A DNA stretch of 64,000 nt from Lumbricus terrestris (Eukaryota; Annelida; Clitellata; Crassiclitellata; Lumbricidae), in assembly GCA_949752735.1 (NCBI GenBank), contig OX457053.1, forward strand, positions 11,605,257 to 11,669,256, written 5' to 3'. A program made the translations under genes and the position numbers. The notes beneath the pieces are model-generated. The model was not told the DNA's origin. It did not search any database and was given only the letters and a program-made list of their open reading frames with translations. Of the stretch, positions 35,278-46,785 are shown one piece after another; position 1 is the stretch's first letter; each line of letters begins with the position of its first letter.

Positions 35278-35454
35278 CAGTGTTTAAGGTGAGGAAAATA
35301 AGTGCCTGGACGCCCCTTACCTTTCCAAAGGAAGTGCCTGGACGATCCTTACCTTTCCAGGCTGTGCTGGCCAATAAGTGGCAGGACAGCGCTCAGATTT
35401 TAAAATAAGTGCATGGACGCCGTCCATGACCGCCCAGGCACACATTAAGCCCTG
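35278..35454. mobile_element. hAT-type MITE, 177 bp, perfect 8-bp target duplication
   Basis: Terminal inverted repeats CAGTGTTTAAGGTG / CACATTAAGCCCTG. ACAGTACC occurs immediately left (35270-35277) and right (35455-35462). The interior repeats AAGTGCCTGGACG and is shared with the older copy at 23432. Confidence 0.93.
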
Positions 35455-35569
35455 ACAGTACCAATAAATACAGTATGAGTACCGGAGGCCTATTAGTCTA
35501 CGATCACAGCATGACTACAATATTGGAAATGTAGATGTAGATTAGTTAGACCTACAAGTACAGCAACAA

Positions 35570-36715
35570 TCTGTCTGTCCATGTCTGTCTGCGTGTCAAA
35601 GACTCTGTCTGTTAATTCTTTTCCATAGTCCATATCTTTCTGTGTATATCTATGTCTGTCTGCCTGCCTTTGTCTGTCTGTTTATTCCTGTATGTATCCA
35701 ATCTGTCTGTTTGTGTCTGTCTATATCTGCCAGCCTGTATCTCACCCTGACCATGTATGTCTATATGTCAGTTTGTCCGTCTTTGTCTGTTTGTCTATGT
35801 CTGTCTGTCTGTCTGTCTGTCTGTCTGCTTGTATGTCTGTCTGTCTATGATCCTGTATGCCTATGTCAGTTTTTCTGTTGACGCCTGTATGTGTCTGTCT
35901 TTCTATGTCTGTCTTTCTATGTCTGTCTGTCTATGTCTGATTGTATAGGTATGTCTGCCTGCCTATGTCTGTCGGCTTGTCTGCCTATGTCTGTCAGTCT
36001 GTATGTCACTGTATGCCTGTGTCTATCTGCTTATGTCTATGCATGCTTGTCCGTCTATGTCCATATGTGTATGTCTGTGTCTGTCTAAATCTGCCTGTCT
36101 GTGTCTCTGCCTTCTCATGTCTGTCTGCGTTTGTCTGTAGAGGTATGTGTCTGCCTGTGTGTGTCTATGTATGTTTTCTGCTTGTCTTTCTATATGTCTA
36201 TCTGTATGTAAATGTGTGTATGTCTAACGTTAATGTCCATCTGCGTCTGTCTTGGCATGTCTATGTCTGTTTGCGTTTATTTATGTCTGAGTCTACATCT
36301 GTTTGTCTGTGCTTGTCTATCTGTCTTCAGTAAGTAGCAATAATTACACACACAAACAAATGCATATACGCACATGTATGCACATACGCTTACCCATACA
36401 TAAAGACACACAAACATGCACACATACCCACGCATACACACATCCGTACACACATACACGCATACAGACACATAGGCCTACACACGGACATATATACAAA
36501 CTTATGCACACCCATGCACACACACAAGAACGTATACAAACATACTCGCATATGTGCACGCATATGCACACGTGCGCACACATGCACGAACACTTACACA
36601 TACGGTCACACATAAAGACACATGCGCACACGCATACACATACACACATGCATACACATACACATACAGACACACACAGACACGCACCAACACACCCACA
36701 CACACCACACACAAG
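35570..36715. repeat. 1.1-kb TCTG/TATG then CACA/CATA simple-sequence block
   Basis: 35570-36330 is degenerate TCTG/TGTATG repeat on the plus strand. At about 36340 it switches to CA/CATA-rich repeat until 36715. All long open frames here (cysteine/valine-rich or histidine/threonine-rich) are artefacts of the repeat. Confidence 0.93.
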
Positions 36716-36718
36716 AAA

Positions 36719-36810
36719 ATCGGGCGCTTCGGCGTGAAACTCCTGTGCAGTGTCCGCGCTGTAGTCGGGAGCGCCTCTGAGTAGTGAGCTTGAAGTGGCG
36801 CTAAGGAAAT
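36719..36810 (+). repeat. SINE 3' half
   Basis: CGCTTCGGCGTGAAACTCC, GTGTCCGCGCTGTAGTCGGG, AGCGCCTCTGAGTAGTGAGC, AAGTGGCGCTAAGGAAAT. It starts abruptly at the end of the CA-rich block. Confidence 0.88.
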
Positions 36811-37683
36811 GAAAATAAATAGGATAAAATAAATAATATAAAATAAAATATCGCATTGCATGCAGCACTCATTTCAAACGATTTCAAACATCGTCCGTAT
36901 AAACCTGTATCAAACACCAACCCAGGCCTAGTAGCGACTCGAGCGACACCATCGACAGAAAAAGACTCTAGCCAAAATCAATACACATGAAGTATACGAA
37001 GTGAAGTCACCATCTTAATTCTTACATCATGGCCGAGCGTGTAACGTGGCGCTCCTAGCGAAGCGGGCGTAAAAGCGCGTGTTTCCTTAACGAATGCATT
37101 GCGGATGCTATGTAGAAAACGATGAATAATTATCTTTAAAGCAATAAACAATCGCATATGTAGAGTGAAACATCGTGCTCAATATACGCTGTAATGTCTA
37201 TCACCATTAATATGGCATGTTACATAATTTTAAGGCTAATTTTGAAATTTTTACGAGGCGTCCCAAGCCGGATTCAACATGGGCCTAGCCCATGGTATCG
37301 ACGAATTGTTTGCGTCTGATACGATGAGATCGAGAAGAGTTGAGGTTGAAATAAAGCGTTTGAGCAGCTGTAGCCTATATGAACCTATAAACTCAATCTA
37401 GACGCTCAATGTTAATTACTGTCACTGTCTGATGCAATCAAGTGTTCCGATTATGCTAGCATGGGCTAATAGCATGCGTCGTTCTGTGACTGCTGCCAGT
37501 TAGCAGCACATCTCACGACGGTCCTACTAATGCATTGCGTTAATAGTTAAGAAGTTTCTGACACTTTGGCCAAAGATATTAGAGTCTTTAGACTATAAGG
37601 TCTTTGCTTTGGCTGTCACCGTATACGGCATTAAATGGCTTTTGCATTGAGACTATGGATATCCCAGACAGTCCAGACTAACA

Positions 37684-38721
37684 TTAACCCTCATCCGAAC
37701 AAGCTAAAATGCAACTTAATTTGAACAAGGGGGGGTCTGGCCAGACCCCCCGTTTTGATGTGGGTTTTTCATAGGAAATAGTAATTTTTAAGTGCCAATT
37801 TTGTAAGATGATATAAGGGTAACTCAAAACAACAATGTATCAGTCTCTTTATGCGATATAAATAAGTTTTAGGATGAATTTGAAATTAAATGTTTAGTTA
37901 CATTAATTGTCACGGTTTGTCATACATGTTCATCGTCGCAATAGTAGTCTATGTATAAAATTTGGAAATCAAACTAAAGAAACCATAATTTTAGTAAAAT
38001 TAGTACTGAATGCTCTTATGATCAGAGTCAGCAAGACTGTCTTCTAGAAAATATCTATAACAAAAAATTAATAGTGGAATAGGACTAAACTTAAAATGTA
38101 AACACGTAAGCTTATCATACATAGTCCGTTAGCTGTTGCTTTCGGGTTTGAATGTCGAATGATGATGTCTTTCATCTCGGCTGTTATACATGTAAAACTG
38201 TCAAAACTATCTGGAATATTTTCAATGTATCCGTATTATTTTATTCCATTGTGCAACAGAGCACGTCCTCTTGGCATTGCTTTTGACCGCCAAAAATTAT
38301 GCGGATCTTTACATGTATTTAGGTCTCTCGGCTTCAATAGTGTAGACAATATCGTCATTATATCTTCACTATCAGGTCCAGTCTCATCATTGTGTTTATC
38401 ATCATCTTCAATTTCAACATTGTCTTCATCATAAGAAACATCTGAATGTTGTTCTTCAGGCATTGGCATCTCTTCATATTCACATTCTTTATTGTTGCTC
38501 TCACTGTCCAAACTGTCATCATTGTTGTCTCGGCCAGTATTATCTTCATAACTTCCATATAACTAAATCGATTTGGTCGTTTAGATATGCTAATTGTAGC
38601 TCATTAATACAGGAACAAAGTCATAAAAGCAATCTGAGAAGATATCACTCCTAAAAAAGTTATGCAGCAAATATATGGAGGGGGGTCTGGCCAGACCCCC
38701 CCTTGTTCGGATGAGGGTTAA
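37684..38721. mobile_element. piggyBac-type element, 1.03 kb, TTAA duplications
   Basis: The element spans 37688-38717. Ends CCCTCATCCGAACAAG / CTTGTTCGGATGAGGG are bounded by TTAA at 37684-37687 and 38718-38721, the piggyBac target. Subterminal palindrome GGGGGGTCTGGCCAGACCCC occurs near both ends. At the right end it directly adjoins the terminal repeat; at the left end 26 bp intervene. A minus-strand frame ending at 38236 encodes a very acidic stretch, then STLLKPRDLNTCKDPHNFW; an acidic N-terminus would fit a piggyBac transposase, but no DDE core remains, so it is a deletion derivative. Confidence 0.85.
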
Positions 38722-39571
38722 CTTCATGCCTTTATGATTAGCCTACATGCCTTTATGATTTTACCTAAGAAAACTCGAGGGAAGGACATCAACCCCATGT
38801 CATCAATCCAGCTTCCATTTAGGCTGTCAATCTGGAATGACCTTTCAAAGCTTCATTTACTACATCTCACCAGTAAACTTTGTTCATAAATCTATCTTGT
38901 TTTTTTCGCCGTGGCTGGGCTGGGAGCGCCTCTGAGTAGAATTTAAAGGGCGCTTTATAAATTCATAGAATGAATGAATAAAGAATGCACCTTTTCTTCT
39001 AGCCAGTGGCGGCGCCAGCAATACAATTTCAGCAGGTCTCATTTAAGTCATGGGAGTAATACAGCAGGTGGAAGAATCTAAGTCATGTTAAATTTTTATT
39101 CCTCTGCATAACATAAATACAGGTCGTTTTGCTTAGTTACATCATTTTCCACCAACTAAGAACATTTAATCCAATACAAGTTTAGCACAATACTTATAAC
39201 CATTTCAGTTCTAATAGCAACTCGTACATACAAATCATTAGGAACAAAGTCTTACAAAAAGCTATCATTGGCTGAGTTACTGATATTCACAGAATGATGT
39301 TCAAAGCCAATGCTAAAGCGTACAGGTGCAGGCATATGCAACATACATGCAATGAAATTGAATGTTCCTCTATTTTTAAAGTGCATATAATAAAATGTTC
39401 CACTAAGAATGTAAAATGTGTGACAGTCACAAACGATGGCAACATGTTGATGATGACAAATATACAGAAGCCCTTGAGATTTCACAGTATGCACACAAAA
39501 AATGTTCAATAAACCATATAGACCACGGGCAGCTTGCCACTGCTCTGCAACTTTGGGGTGAATAACAATGT
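38718..39571. other. Spacer, SINE tail only
   Basis: Contains a forward SINE tail at 38908-38975 (GGGAGCGCCTCTGAGTAGA, GGGCGCTTTATAAATTCATA). Otherwise nothing recognised; part may belong to the transposase element to the right. Confidence 0.5.
38908..38975 (+). repeat. SINE tail fragment
   Basis: GGCTGGGAGCGCCTCTGAG, then AAAGGGCGCTTTATAAATTC and (GAAT)n. Confidence 0.85.
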
Positions 39572-42220
39572 TCAAGTGTTAGGATGCCAAATATGTTTAA
39601 GTTTCATAATTTTTCGTCTTTTCTTTGTAGAAATTGCTTTATTTGCAGACAAATTTTGATCCAGAATCTGCAGCAGTTCGTAGTGCAATCTGGTAGTAAT
39701 ATACACAGTTAAAAAAATTGCATGAACTAAGGGGCAAAGAGAACTTTTCAAGTGCAGCTGACAAGACGTAACAATGTCCTGTTTGATACGTTGCAGCACA
39801 TGAGGTAGGTGAACATGCCTAGTGAGACTCATCATGAACTGTGACTCCACATCACACAGATATCGAAGCATCTCTGGCTTTGGAATCCTAAGTTTGCCAA
39901 AATCACCAGGATAAAGGGCTTTAAAACGAACGTAAATACAATGTTGGATTCGTAGGAAGTGCATTGTTATCACACAAAGAGTCTAGACAGGTGGCACATG
40001 GATGCACCATGTGAACCCTTTTTGCAACATACCCACCAATATATGCCATGGCATTAAGAGTGGCCAAATCATAAACCTGAGTAACATGAAGGTTACTTGC
40101 AAATACATTAGATGCTGAAGAACATGCAATAACTGGTTCATTTGTTGGCACCAAATCTCCAACTTCTTTCACAGGGGAGTTTGCTAATTTATGAAGACAA
40201 AGTAAAATTTCATCGTCATTACTCTCACAGTTTCCATTAGCATAACTTGACAAGAGATTATTTGCTATACCCTGGCGCATTGCACTACGAAATTTACCCG
40301 CTGACGGATTATCACTAAATCCACCTTTCTGCCGAATGGATGCAAAGTAGCTTTCAAGGCAATCCTGATTTAATCTACGAGGCATCATAAATTTCAAGTC
40401 TGGTTTGACTGCTTCCCATAAATGCAGCAGAGCGGAGAGAGATAGTCTCCAGCCATCAACGCAATAAATTTTTGTTTTCGATCCAATAAATTTCCAATGA
40501 GAAAACCAACTTATGCAGTCTTGCCAGAATTTTACATGGAAAGAAGTGGCTGTCAGTGGACGTCGAGTAATTTTTACATCCTTGAAATTTACACCATTGC
40601 AGGAATCAAATAATTTATCCATGCGTTCCACAAGTTCAGCTGTGACAATAGCATCACTAGGCAGCAAGTCACCTGGAAGAACACCTTAGCTGACATTGAA
40701 GAAACTGTAAAGGACTGCATATCATATGACTTAGCTACTTAGATGCAGCCTTAATAATTTCATTCATTGACATGGAATTGTCTATTTTCTTTGCACGTAG
40801 TTTTCGGACCTGTCAGATGTATTACGAGAGGCGACGGTGAGTTCATCAGTACTGTAGATCATGCTTCCAAGAACGAACTGATTGTCCTGTAAAAACAAAC
40901 ATAGGTAAAACATATAAACATATGCTACCAGACAACGTCGAGCCTTCTCGGTCGTTTCCTGAATGAATGAATAAAAATGCAAGCATTTACTGCTCAGCGT
41001 TCTTGTCTAAGAATCACAATTGTAATTAATCGTATGTAATTGCACAAGCATATTTAAAGACACTCTGCTTACATGCTACAAGCAAGGGGTAAAAAGTGGA
41101 AGTAGAAACATTTTAAAAATATGAGTAAAAAATTACTGCAATGTAGAAAACATCGTGTTAACAGTGTCAAATGATGCGTGGATTGTAGCATTAGTTCAAG
41201 TCAAGCTATGGCTTTACCAGAGATCTTTTCAATTAATATTTTTATTGTCGCAATGAGCACTACAATGGGATATATAATTGCAAGCACTTTATGTTCATCC
41301 ACATGGCACATTCAAACAATTTAAATTCATTCTGAATTCAATGCTAGATGTAGATTAGTAAACTTTCTAAAATAATATAAAATTTGAAATATAAACAATG
41401 TGTTTGAAGCATTTCAAGGATCTATGAGCTAACGCAAAAAGCCTGTTTGGGCAGTTTTTCACGGTTAAACTTTGAGTTCAACTTTTTAATTTTCAATTAA
41501 ATGAGAATTAAATTGAGAAATAAGTAAAATGCTATTATAGGGATATGTTTTAATTATTGAAACAAACCGCCAATTACAAATAGCCTTCTAAGTCTTTGTG
41601 TTATAATTAAAGGTCGGTTTTTGCACTCGCCATTTCAGTTAACGGTCCGCGAGCTTCAGCCAAAAATTATTGCCGGTCCGTGGCCTGCAGAAGTTTGAGA
41701 ACCACTGTACTAGGATGCTGAAACTAAACTAGATATCAGATTTAGATTTTAAATACTAAAACAAATTGCAAACAAGTCCTACAAAATTTTATTTCTAACC
41801 TGGTGGTGTTGAAACATCTGCACGTGGCTTTCGAGGTAGAGATGGCTTTCGAGGCAGTGGTAGCTTGCGACACGACTGAAGTCTCTTGGGTAGATTTGGA
41901 ACATTGAACAGTGTTGGTGGCACTGCATTCCACACCAAGCTGTCTCGCCTTTGGCTTTTCATGAATTGACTCTCCTCAAAGTGGTCGGCACACAGTCCAC
42001 AGCTTTCAGATAAATACGCTGCAGAGCGTTTCACTAGATCCTGACGTCGCATAATTGTACTCATCGCCTGCATCTGCCAAACACATGTAGCAATGCAAAT
42101 TGTTACCTCTGAATTACTTATCATTTGCTTTAATTTATTACTCGGCGAAGTTACGGGAAAACAAAACAGATGTCTGACTTTTCGAATCAATGTCAGACAC
42201 GATTGACCGAATGTACACAC
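39572..42220 (-). pseudogene. THAP / P-element-like transposase gene, decayed
   Basis: Recognisable exons on the minus strand: THAP start up to 42220 with donor at 42107; THAP end 42073-41800 (CGLCADHFEESQF, then AVPPTLF); a short exon 40886-40810 (NQFVLGSMIYSTDELTVAS); and the RNase-H-like C-terminal region 40672-39572 (KIYCVDGWRLSLSALLHLWE, LNQDCLESYFASIRQKGG). THAP plus this core is the P-element/THAP9 transposase architecture. Near 39945 the frame breaks: one frame stops after TNPTLYLRSF while the family-like reading continues one base off (RFKALYPGDFGKLRIPKPEM). The first cysteine pair of the THAP finger is atypical (C-X5-C), and exons between 41800 and 40886 are missing or unrecognised. 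I read it as a dead element. Confidence 0.75.
41625..41712. repeat. Fragment of a hAT end
   Basis: TTGCCGGTCCGTGGCCTGCAG, then AGTTTGAGAACCACTG is a typical hAT right terminus. No matching left end is visible, so this is a broken copy inside the THAP transposase region. Confidence 0.55.
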
Positions 42221-44567
42221 AGAGTTATACAGCCGAATTCGTTCGCAATGCCGACCGCATGTTTATGCGATTTAGATTACTTAACCAAGCAAATTTCAAG
42301 CAATATCTAAAAACATAGCATCATTTACCTTTCTTTGTTTTTTTGAAACCGAAATAAAGACAATCCAGGATTTTTCTTCCTCGAAATCTTACAATTAATC
42401 GATGAACACCACATTGCGCGTGCCGAGTTTGTTGTTGTCTACGAGAGCCTTTACGTCCGCTTCACCAGGCGGCGCGACGATCGCCTACTAAAAATAGAAC
42501 TAACCAACGACACCATATATAAAACGGATATACATGCTTTTTATACAAGAAACCTATCCTCTGGGGGGCAGTAGACATAAAGATGGCGTCGTGTGTGGTT
42601 CTCCATAAATACATCGTCTGTGAATTCTTTTGACATCAATGGCAATGACAGGTTTAAATATTGGTTGTCAGAGGTGGCAGGTGATCGCGGTGAAAGGGTC
42701 ATTATATTATTATGCTGTATTAAAATTCTAAATTTATGACCGTGAACATGTAAAGCGTACATAGAGTCGATTTGAAATTGCGTTAACGGCTGTGATTTGC
42801 AGCTTCGGTCGTTTGTTAAGAGGTCGGCATTTGATCGATTTTATCCGAAGCCTCGACCTAGGCGGCGACTGTAGCGCGGACAATTTCAACACTGGTGCCA
42901 AATAATAATAATAAGTTGTCATAATGTGACTCAAGTATACATAAGTACCTTGAAAGACTGGATGAATCGTATTCATTGGATTTATGATCACGGAATAACA
43001 GTGTCGCTCGTGTCCATTGGTTCAAATGGACTGCTAAAGGTATGCCGGTCGATAAGGACGATATTTTAAAACCCTCAAGCTTGTGTTTAATTATTAACTT
43101 GTATTTACAGCGCCATTCTAACAGCGCCTCACTACGTAGGGGTGTCACCGTGTCAGCAAGTGACTGGCTAGGGTGCTGAAGGCATTGGAAGAAAATGGTA
43201 GTGGCGATCTGGTTGGGGCTTCTGTGGCCCGTTACCCCTTAAATTTTTTGCCAGACTAAATTTTAAATAGTGCATTTTTAGCATAGAAAATTGTCAAATT
43301 GAGCTTCAAAATGCTTAATTTTGTTCTTCATTATCAGTCACGAAAACAGCATAAAACTCAGTAAGCCTTAAAAATGACATGTATATCTTAAACTTTTATT
43401 CTCAAATTGTGCAGCCTTTAAGCATGGCTCTGTGGACCAGAAAAACTACTGATGGACCTTAATTGGCCTACGGGACGACTATTTCTAACCTTTGTACCAT
43501 TTGAATAACCTTCTGACCTTCATTCTAGAGTCAATGCAGCCTAGATGTTAATAAACTACTGAAAAATTATCTGTATCACTTAACTCTAACTTGTAACATC
43601 TGCATTAATAGTACTGTGTAAAAGTTTCTAGTTCTTGAATGTCTTAGATATTTTTGTATGCATATATTTTTCAAGCTGATTATTAATATGGATTTGCATC
43701 TGCCAATCGCCATAATAATTAATGTGGTCACCCCAGAATTTTGAGAGAATAGTGCGTTGTGACACTGCTTCCACTCAAGTCAAAAAGCCAGCCAACTTCT
43801 GGCCCACTGTCAATGTTTTTTGGCCCACTGAACCTGTGATGCTGTAACCAGTACTGAAGTTAAAATTCAGTCTTTGTAAGCCTAATTCAAGTGTCTGATA
43901 AAATAACATCCTTTAAGATTTGGTTAAATTGCCAAAAATTCTAAGGATGGACTCGGAGAGTCCATCCAGTCCCAGACCTCCGCCCCATGTTGCTTGGCAA
44001 CCAGGCCTGCCACCTGTTGTAAAATATTGCCACTCACCCATCATGAAAACATATTTGACATCCCTGGTGTTGATTCTAAAGACGTTTATGCTGAGAATCT
44101 TTTTGAGAGATCCTTAATGTGTACCACATAAAAGCAAGCTCTATATAAGTAGATTTCTTAAGTAGTAAGTCAACATAGCCAGTGTAGTCTATACTTCTGT
44201 GTTTGCATCTGATCAATATGAACAGTTCTGTTTATGTCTTCATGTCAACGCCACCACATTACAGTCTCATTACACTAGCACTAGATAAATGTCAATTTAC
44301 AGTTGTAATAGTGGAAAATCTACAATGTTACATTACACCTTAAATTGTAGTAATCATCTATATATTTCAGCTTGACGTAATTAAGTAGGCCATATTATAA
44401 TTATAGCCATGAATCTGTTGTAACAGACCTTTGCCAGAGAGACTCAATGTTAGGTTCTGTTCTGATGATTACATTGGCTTAAAGTCCAATTTTATATCAT
44501 TGTGTAGGCCTATGTTGTCAGTTTTGTGTACACACATGTTTTTATGGCCTTTATTTTTGATGTGCTC

Positions 44568-44828
44568 AATAGTGTAGTGGTTAATGTGCTGTGCTGTCGA
44601 TAATAAGAGGTTGGGGGTTCAGTTCCTACCAGGGCAGAAATTCGACTCAAAATTTCTGCACTATCTGTGCCCATAACCAAATCGGCTGTAATGGGTACAT
44701 TGACTGTACACTAACAGTGGGTGGATAAGTCCATGAGGAAGATGATTGTCCATCTACCGTTATATGCCAAGGCTGAGAAAATGAAGTTGAGCTAACACTT
44801 CATATATTTGGCTGCCTATCATGCTAGC
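44568..44828 (+). repeat. Second tRNA-derived SINE type
   Basis: AGTGTAGTGGTTAATGTGC (A box) and GGGGGTTCAGTTCCTACC (B box) about 35 bp apart. An unrelated body (GTGCCCATAACCAAATCGGC, GTGGGTGGATAAGTCCATGA) follows, then a tail TATATTTGGCTGCCTATCAT. A related tail (CATTTGGCTGCCTATCAGAC) recurs at 57526. Confidence 0.7.
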
Positions 44829-44897
44829 TTAACCTATTAATGACCAGTGTGCACTAAAATGCATGGAAGCATATGTAACTGGTTGTTAAAGGGTTAA
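44829..44897. mobile_element. Short TTAA palindrome, copy b (69 bp)
   Basis: TTAACCTATTAATGACCAG at the left and CTGGTTGTTAAAGGGTTAA at the right are inverted copies. Its right TTAA is also the left TTAA of copy c. Confidence 0.78.
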
Positions 44898-44964
44898 CCC
44901 ATTACCAGCCGAAGGTTTAGTAATTCCCATGCCATGTACTGCACTTTGGTCGGTTAAGGGTTAA
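44894..44964. mobile_element. Short TTAA palindrome, copy c (71 bp)
   Basis: TTAACCCATTACCAGCCGAAG at the left and TTTGGTCGGTTAAGGGTTAA at the right. The core AATTCCCATGCCATGTACTG resembles copy a at 21959. Confidence 0.8.
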
Positions 44965-46785
44965 GGAAAGGACTGCTCTTCAACTTCCTCTTCTTCTTCA
45001 ATATGTGCTGTTAAAGTTTAGCTTAGATCTCTGTGTTTGTTACTTGTCTGTCACTTTCAGTTTGCTTTGATGGCCCTGTGTATGTAGCCAGCTTGTGTTG
45101 CCAATTCTACATGTTAATGTTTTATGTGTGGTTCAATATTGATTGTCTATATATGAATGTCTGGTCTCGACTTGTTCAGCTCCACGGCCGATCTGGTACA
45201 ATCTGACATCAGATCAATCAATTCTAATGAAATCAGATCAATTCTAAGCATGCGATTTGCCCTGACGGCTTCTAAATATGCCTGGCTACTTGAACGCGGT
45301 TGTGAAAGTAATGTTATTTCTGGGGATTATTGCGTTCGTGAATAATGTACCTTGTTCAAAGGAATGCTTGACTGTTCAATGTCCAATCTCGTGGAATGGT
45401 CAGAGCTGTATTGCATTTAAGGATACAATAAAGTCCAGTGTATACTAGTACTGTATACTCCATTTGATATTTTTGTTGTTGTATGTACATGTGTGGCTGT
45501 TCTTTAGGGCTTAACAGGGCTGCTAGGATAAAGGCTAGCAATTAATACTTCAATTAATGGTTCAATTAATGGTCAATTCGCTACTCTATTGGAGAGGTAC
45601 TTCTAACTAACTCTTGCTCATTAAATGTTTTTTATATGCGTATATACTTGCATAAATGATACATATGTGCACGCACATCTGACATCATTGGCTATGCAGT
45701 TATTTTGTCGTTGGTGGTGTAAACCTGTAGTTGCAGATGATTTTATTCTTTTTGCTGAATTATATTACCCTAATTATGAATTTGAAGTATTTAGTGTTTA
45801 CCTAGTTAATCATATCATTAGAAATCCGCAGCTGCCCAATTATTTAACTTTATCTGATTGATAGATCACTATTAATCAGATCTTGTCTGAGATCATATTA
45901 TCATCCAGGCATGCATGTCCAGCTCCTCAGGCTATCTCTTGCATAATATCACTCTAGAAGTCTACATACCTGTAAAAGTACAGGTCTGCAAATGAACAAT
46001 GAATTAGTCAGGTCAATTTCAGAGCTGCCTTATAATTATATGTAAACATTACAATTTATTCTATTAAGTGAAGAATTGTTCTGTTGTCCAGTGATTAGGG
46101 TCTGTAGACCATAATAAGTGCATGGGCAAACCTTCAGCCCAGTTAATTAAAAAAAAATTCTACAGCACTTCAATGCCCGTGACTTTTGAACTGGTAGAAG
46201 TACCAAGCCACAGACCTCTTCTTGCTGCTCTGGAGTAGTGCAAAGTTCTGTTAGCTATTATCTAACATGCCTCTGCTTCTAAACAGCCGTTAAATAAGCA
46301 TATTTAACAGTTTATTGTTCCATTGATGGATTAATCTTGCACTTGAGCAGCCGTTAATTCAGTGATATTGCTATAAATCAGGTGGGTGACTTGTACGTAG
46401 GTGGGCTGTTTTGTCGCTCAGAGTCATGATCATTGTTCAACGAGTAGTTACGGATGACAGGCGACTGTGTTGGTTGTGGGCTGGTTCTAACCAGTGTCGT
46501 GCTCAGTCGTCTGAAAGGAAGTTGTCTGCTATAGCAGTTCTTCAGTTTGCTGTGGTTTCTGCTGGCAGCGACCACAGCAAACTGTTCAGAACAACTACAA
46601 GTTTTCTGTGTTTCTGCTTCTCGTGCGTAATTGCTCGATCATAAATGTACTGTGGTTGCTAACGGTTGTCTGGTTGCAACGGTTGTGCTGTGCGTGTACT
46701 GCAACTAAGAGATATTAGTGCAACTGAGAGATATTAGAGATATTAGCCTGACATTGAACGGATTATATATTTCGTACTGAAAACC

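Larger units (their letters stand above)
33837..37683. other. 3.8-kb interval without a recognised gene
   Basis: Upstream of SNX3. It holds a hAT MITE (35278), a 1.1-kb microsatellite block (35570-36715) and a SINE fragment (36719). GC-richer patches with ATGGCG-type starts near 34817 and 37027 could be first exons of something, but I could not extend either. Confidence 0.5.
42221..46785. other. 4.6-kb interval without a recognised gene
   Basis: Holds a second SINE type (44568), two TTAA palindromes in tandem (44829-44964) and a MITE-like block near 43240-43390 whose interior resembles the element at 62094. The frame at 45170-45345 looks slightly protein-like but has no partner exon. Confidence 0.5.

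Noticed and set aside
35642..36868. Long Cys/Val- and His/Thr-rich frames
   Set aside because: Produced by TCTG and CACA simple repeats; open in several frames at once.
45157..45345. 62-codon frame with a faint resemblance to exonuclease-type sequence (RFALTASKYAWLLERG)
   Set aside because: Resemblance too weak and short; no flanking exons or motifs.
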